Shown piece by piece: positions 62,512-64,000 of a stretch of DNA of 64,000 nucleotides. Below the pieces are notes generated by a model. It searched no databases. It was not told the DNA's origin and saw only the letters and a list, made by a program, of their open reading frames with translations. Every line of letters begins with the position of its first letter. Position 1 is the first letter of the stretch. This DNA comes from Tessaracoccus flavescens (GTDB lineage Bacteria > Actinomycetota > Actinomycetes > Propionibacteriales > Propionibacteriaceae), in assembly GCF_001998865.1 (NCBI RefSeq), contig NZ_CP019607.1:3539806-3603805 (forward strand). Reading direction: 5' to 3'. The position numbers were made by a program, and so were the translations under genes.

Positions 62512-62856
62512 ATGAGCCAGACGTTGAAGCCGATCACCGCAGCCGCGAAGCTCGGCATCTACCTGCCTGCGGCGCCCGAGGAGTTCCGCACCTCGACGCA
62601 CACGCGCGAGGAGCTCGACGAGCTCCGTGAGAACCCGCCCGCCTGGCTGGTCGAACTGCGCCGCACCGGTCCCTTTCCGCGCGATGTCGTCGCCCAGAAG
62701 CTCGGCATCTCCCGTTCGGGTCTTGCCCGCGCAGGAGTCGCCGACGCCATGGACGCGGACGAGATCGGTGTCCTCCTCGCCGATCCGCCCGGCTGGCTCG
62801 TCGACGAGCGGGAGCGCCACCAGAAGGTACTCAAGGAGCAGGCCGAGGGTCGCTGA
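62512..62856 (+). CDS. DUF5997 family protein
   Basis: The 114-residue protein begins MSQTLKPITAAAKLGIYLPA and has two repeats of a PPAWLVELRR/PPGWLVDER type (about 41-53 and 94-104) and a helix-turn-helix-like stretch VVAQKLGISRSGLARAGV (about 58-75). The latter could bind DNA, complementing the HTH-less LysR-like partner encoded divergently. The family is actinobacterial and uncharacterised. The start is well placed for the 37-bp intergenic region shared with that gene. Confidence 0.88.
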   Translation: MSQTLKPITAAAKLGIYLPAAPEEFRTSTHTREELDELRENPPAWLVELRRTGPFPRDVVAQKLGISRSGLARAGVADAMDADEIGVLLADPPGWLVDERERHQKVLKEQAEGR

Positions 62857-62897
62857 GCCACGCCTGGCTGCTTCGTCGCGCCTATAGGCTTGGTGCC

Positions 62898-63368
62898 ATG
62901 AAGCTCGATTACGTCCACACCTACGACGCCGACCCCGAGCGGGTCGTCGCCCTTCTGCGCAATGAGGACTTCCTCACCGACGTCGCCCAGCACGCCGGCG
63001 CGCTGGAACACTCCGTCGCCGTCAACCCCGACAACACCATCCTCAACATGGCCCTTCCGGTGCCCGCCAACCTTGCGAAGTTCGTCGGCTCGTCGATCAA
63101 GATCAACCAGACCTTCCACTTCGAAGCGCCCCGCCCTGACGGCGTGATCAACGGCACCGTGACGGTCGACGTCGTCGGGATGCCCGTGGACGTGAACGCG
63201 CAGGCGGAGATGCTGCCCAAGGACGGCACCACCGAGGGCCGCTACACCGGCGACCTGTTGGTCAAGATCCCTCTGGTGGGCAAGAAGGTCGAGGCCCAGG
63301 TCGAGCCCTTCATCCGCGACGCCTTCGCGGGCCTCGAGCGGCGCGCGGCCGACTGGCTCAGCCGCTGA
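62898..63368 (+). CDS. DUF2505 family (START-like) protein
   Basis: The 156-residue protein MKLDYVHTYDADPERVVALL … YTGDLLVKIPLVGKKVEAQV … IRDAFAGLERRAADWLSR matches DUF2505, with the helix-grip fold of SRPBCC/START-like lipid-binding proteins. It has no signal peptide. The function is unknown. It follows DUF5997 by 41 bp on the same strand and is convergent with the small gene at 63378-63587. Confidence 0.88.
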   Translation: MKLDYVHTYDADPERVVALLRNEDFLTDVAQHAGALEHSVAVNPDNTILNMALPVPANLAKFVGSSIKINQTFHFEAPRPDGVINGTVTVDVVGMPVDVNAQAEMLPKDGTTEGRYTGDLLVKIPLVGKKVEAQVEPFIRDAFAGLERRAADWLSR

Positions 63369-63377
63369 GCCGGTCCC

Positions 63378-63587
63378 TCACCCGATCACGAAACCGTCGC
63401 CGACGACCATGGCGCGTGCCGCCCGGGCGTCGGCGTCGGTGAGGATCAGGAACACCACTTCCTCGTCGTCATCCTCGCCCAGGAACCGTTCGCGCCCGGT
63501 CTCGACGTAGTGACCGGCCGCCTCAAGAGCCTCCCGCGTCGCATCGGCCTCGCCCTCCTCATCGAAGGAGATGGTGGTCGGCCGCAT
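63378..63587 (-). CDS. Small acidic protein coupled to ku
   Basis: The 69-residue protein MRPTTISFDEEGEADATREA … FLGEDDDEEVVFLILTDADA … RAMVVGDGFVIG looks like an ACT/ferredoxin-like beta-alpha-beta domain of the kind seen in small 'DUF' proteins; I do not recognise the family. The ATG shares one base with the ku stop (TGATG), so it is translationally coupled to ku; a TTG one codon upstream is possible. A link with end joining is an inference from that coupling. Confidence 0.7.
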   Translation of the reverse strand: MRPTTISFDEEGEADATREALEAAGHYVETGRERFLGEDDDEEVVFLILTDADARAARAMVVGDGFVIG

Positions 63588-64000
63588 CAACTCGCCTTCG
63601 TCTCCGCCGCCTGCTCACGCCGCTGCTTTGCGGCCTCGACGGAGGCCTTCAGCGCCGCCATCAGGTCGACCACGTCGCCGACAGGAGCCGACGTGTCGGC
63701 CGCCTCCGGTGCCGGGGCACCTGCGAGCTTGGCCTCGACGACCTCCAGCAGGGCCTCCCGGTAGGAGTCGCTGTACGCCTCGGGGTCGAAGGTCCCCTCC
63801 AGCTGACCGATCAGCATCTTGGCCATGTCGATCTCGGCGTCGGAGACGGTGACCTCCGCGGGAGGTGCGGCGAACGCCCCGTCGCGCAGCTCGTCGGGCC
63901 AGTACATCGTGTGCATCAGCAGCAGGTCGTCCTTCGCGCGGATCAGCGCGAGCGACTCTCGGCTGCGCAGGGCGACCTTCACCACCGCCACCTTGTTCTC
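63587..64000 (-). CDS. ku: Ku protein, 3' part, cut by the right window edge
   Basis: The visible 137 residues are the C-terminal half of prokaryotic Ku: ENKVAVVKVALRSRESLALI, RAKDDLLLMHTMYWPDELRD, EIDMAKMLIGQLEGTFDPEA, YSDSYREALLEVVEAKLAGA, then an extended region with VVDLMAALKASVEAAKQRRE, which resembles the LigD-interacting tail. Ku forms a ring on DNA ends and recruits LigD in bacterial NHEJ. The N-terminal ring domain lies outside the window. The standalone PolDom gene about 6.5 kb to the left is a likely functional partner. Confidence 0.95.
   Translation of the reverse strand, partial: ENKVAVVKVALRSRESLALIRAKDDLLLMHTMYWPDELRDGAFAAPPAEVTVSDAEIDMAKMLIGQLEGTFDPEAYSDSYREALLEVVEAKLAGAPAPEAADTSAPVGDVVDLMAALKASVEAAKQRREQAAETKAS

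Overview
This is a high-GC window from an actinobacterium, most likely a member of the Propionibacteriaceae (Tessaracoccus-like). That placement is an inference from gene content: DUF3000, DUF3107, DUF3710, DUF3093, DUF4193, DUF5997 and DUF5998, SepH, the AdnAB helicase-nuclease, and ParC/ParE of the actinobacterial type. No rRNA gene is present to confirm it.

Layout. (1) 1-10.6 kb is an accessory region. It holds an ESX/WXG100-type gene pair cut by the left edge, an IS110-family element (IS-1), an IS256-family element (IS-2) split by a second IS110-family element (IS-3), an IS481 relic, a HipBA toxin-antitoxin module, a decayed gene, a Gly-Cys-Val tRNA operon, and a DDE element with 48-bp inverted ends (IS-4) next to a second tRNA-Val gene. 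(2) 10.8-46.5 kb is mostly conserved actinobacterial chromosome. It runs through a CbiX-like protein, msrB, DUF3000-rnd, pdxY, dxs, an MFS transporter, aconitase, an RNA methyltransferase/APC permease operon divergent from two TrkA proteins, a frameshifted LRR surface protein, OB-fold/DUF3710/dut/DUF3093, DUF4193, sepH, tdk, a glycosyltransferase/phosphodiesterase/DUF5998 operon, an App1 phosphatase, parC, a carbonic anhydrase and a lactate-utilisation locus (GntR regulator, lactate permease, lutABC). (3) 46.5-64 kb holds parE, nudC, adnB-adnA, a standalone LigD-type polymerase domain, a PP2C phosphatase, a DEAD-box helicase, trpS, a PHP phosphoesterase, a LysR-type effector-domain protein divergent from DUF5997, and the 3' end of ku at the right edge. 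The RNase D/dxs, APC/TrkA and dut/DUF3093/DUF4193 segments follow the gene order I recall for Mycobacterium tuberculosis (Rv2680-Rv2699c), and nudC-adnB-adnA that of Rv3199c-Rv3202c.

The most interesting finding is IS-3. It sits at a CT core inside codon 9 of the IS256 transposase, and removing it restores an uninterrupted reading frame. Its 5' noncoding end contains an 11-nt and a 9-nt segment that match the two halves of this target, one in each orientation, followed by shorter segments matching the element's own ends. All lie inside predicted stem-loops. This is the layout of an IS110 bridge RNA, seen here with its natural target. IS-1 shows a weaker version of the same arrangement.

Supporting themes are DNA double-strand-break repair (AdnAB, a LigD-type polymerase, Ku), chromosome topology and division (ParC, ParE, SepH), and lactate oxidation with a local regulator and candidate operators. 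The main oddities are a DEAD-box helicase with no ATG, GTG or TTG start available before its catalytic core, and a one-base frameshift that separates a signal peptide from its LRR protein.
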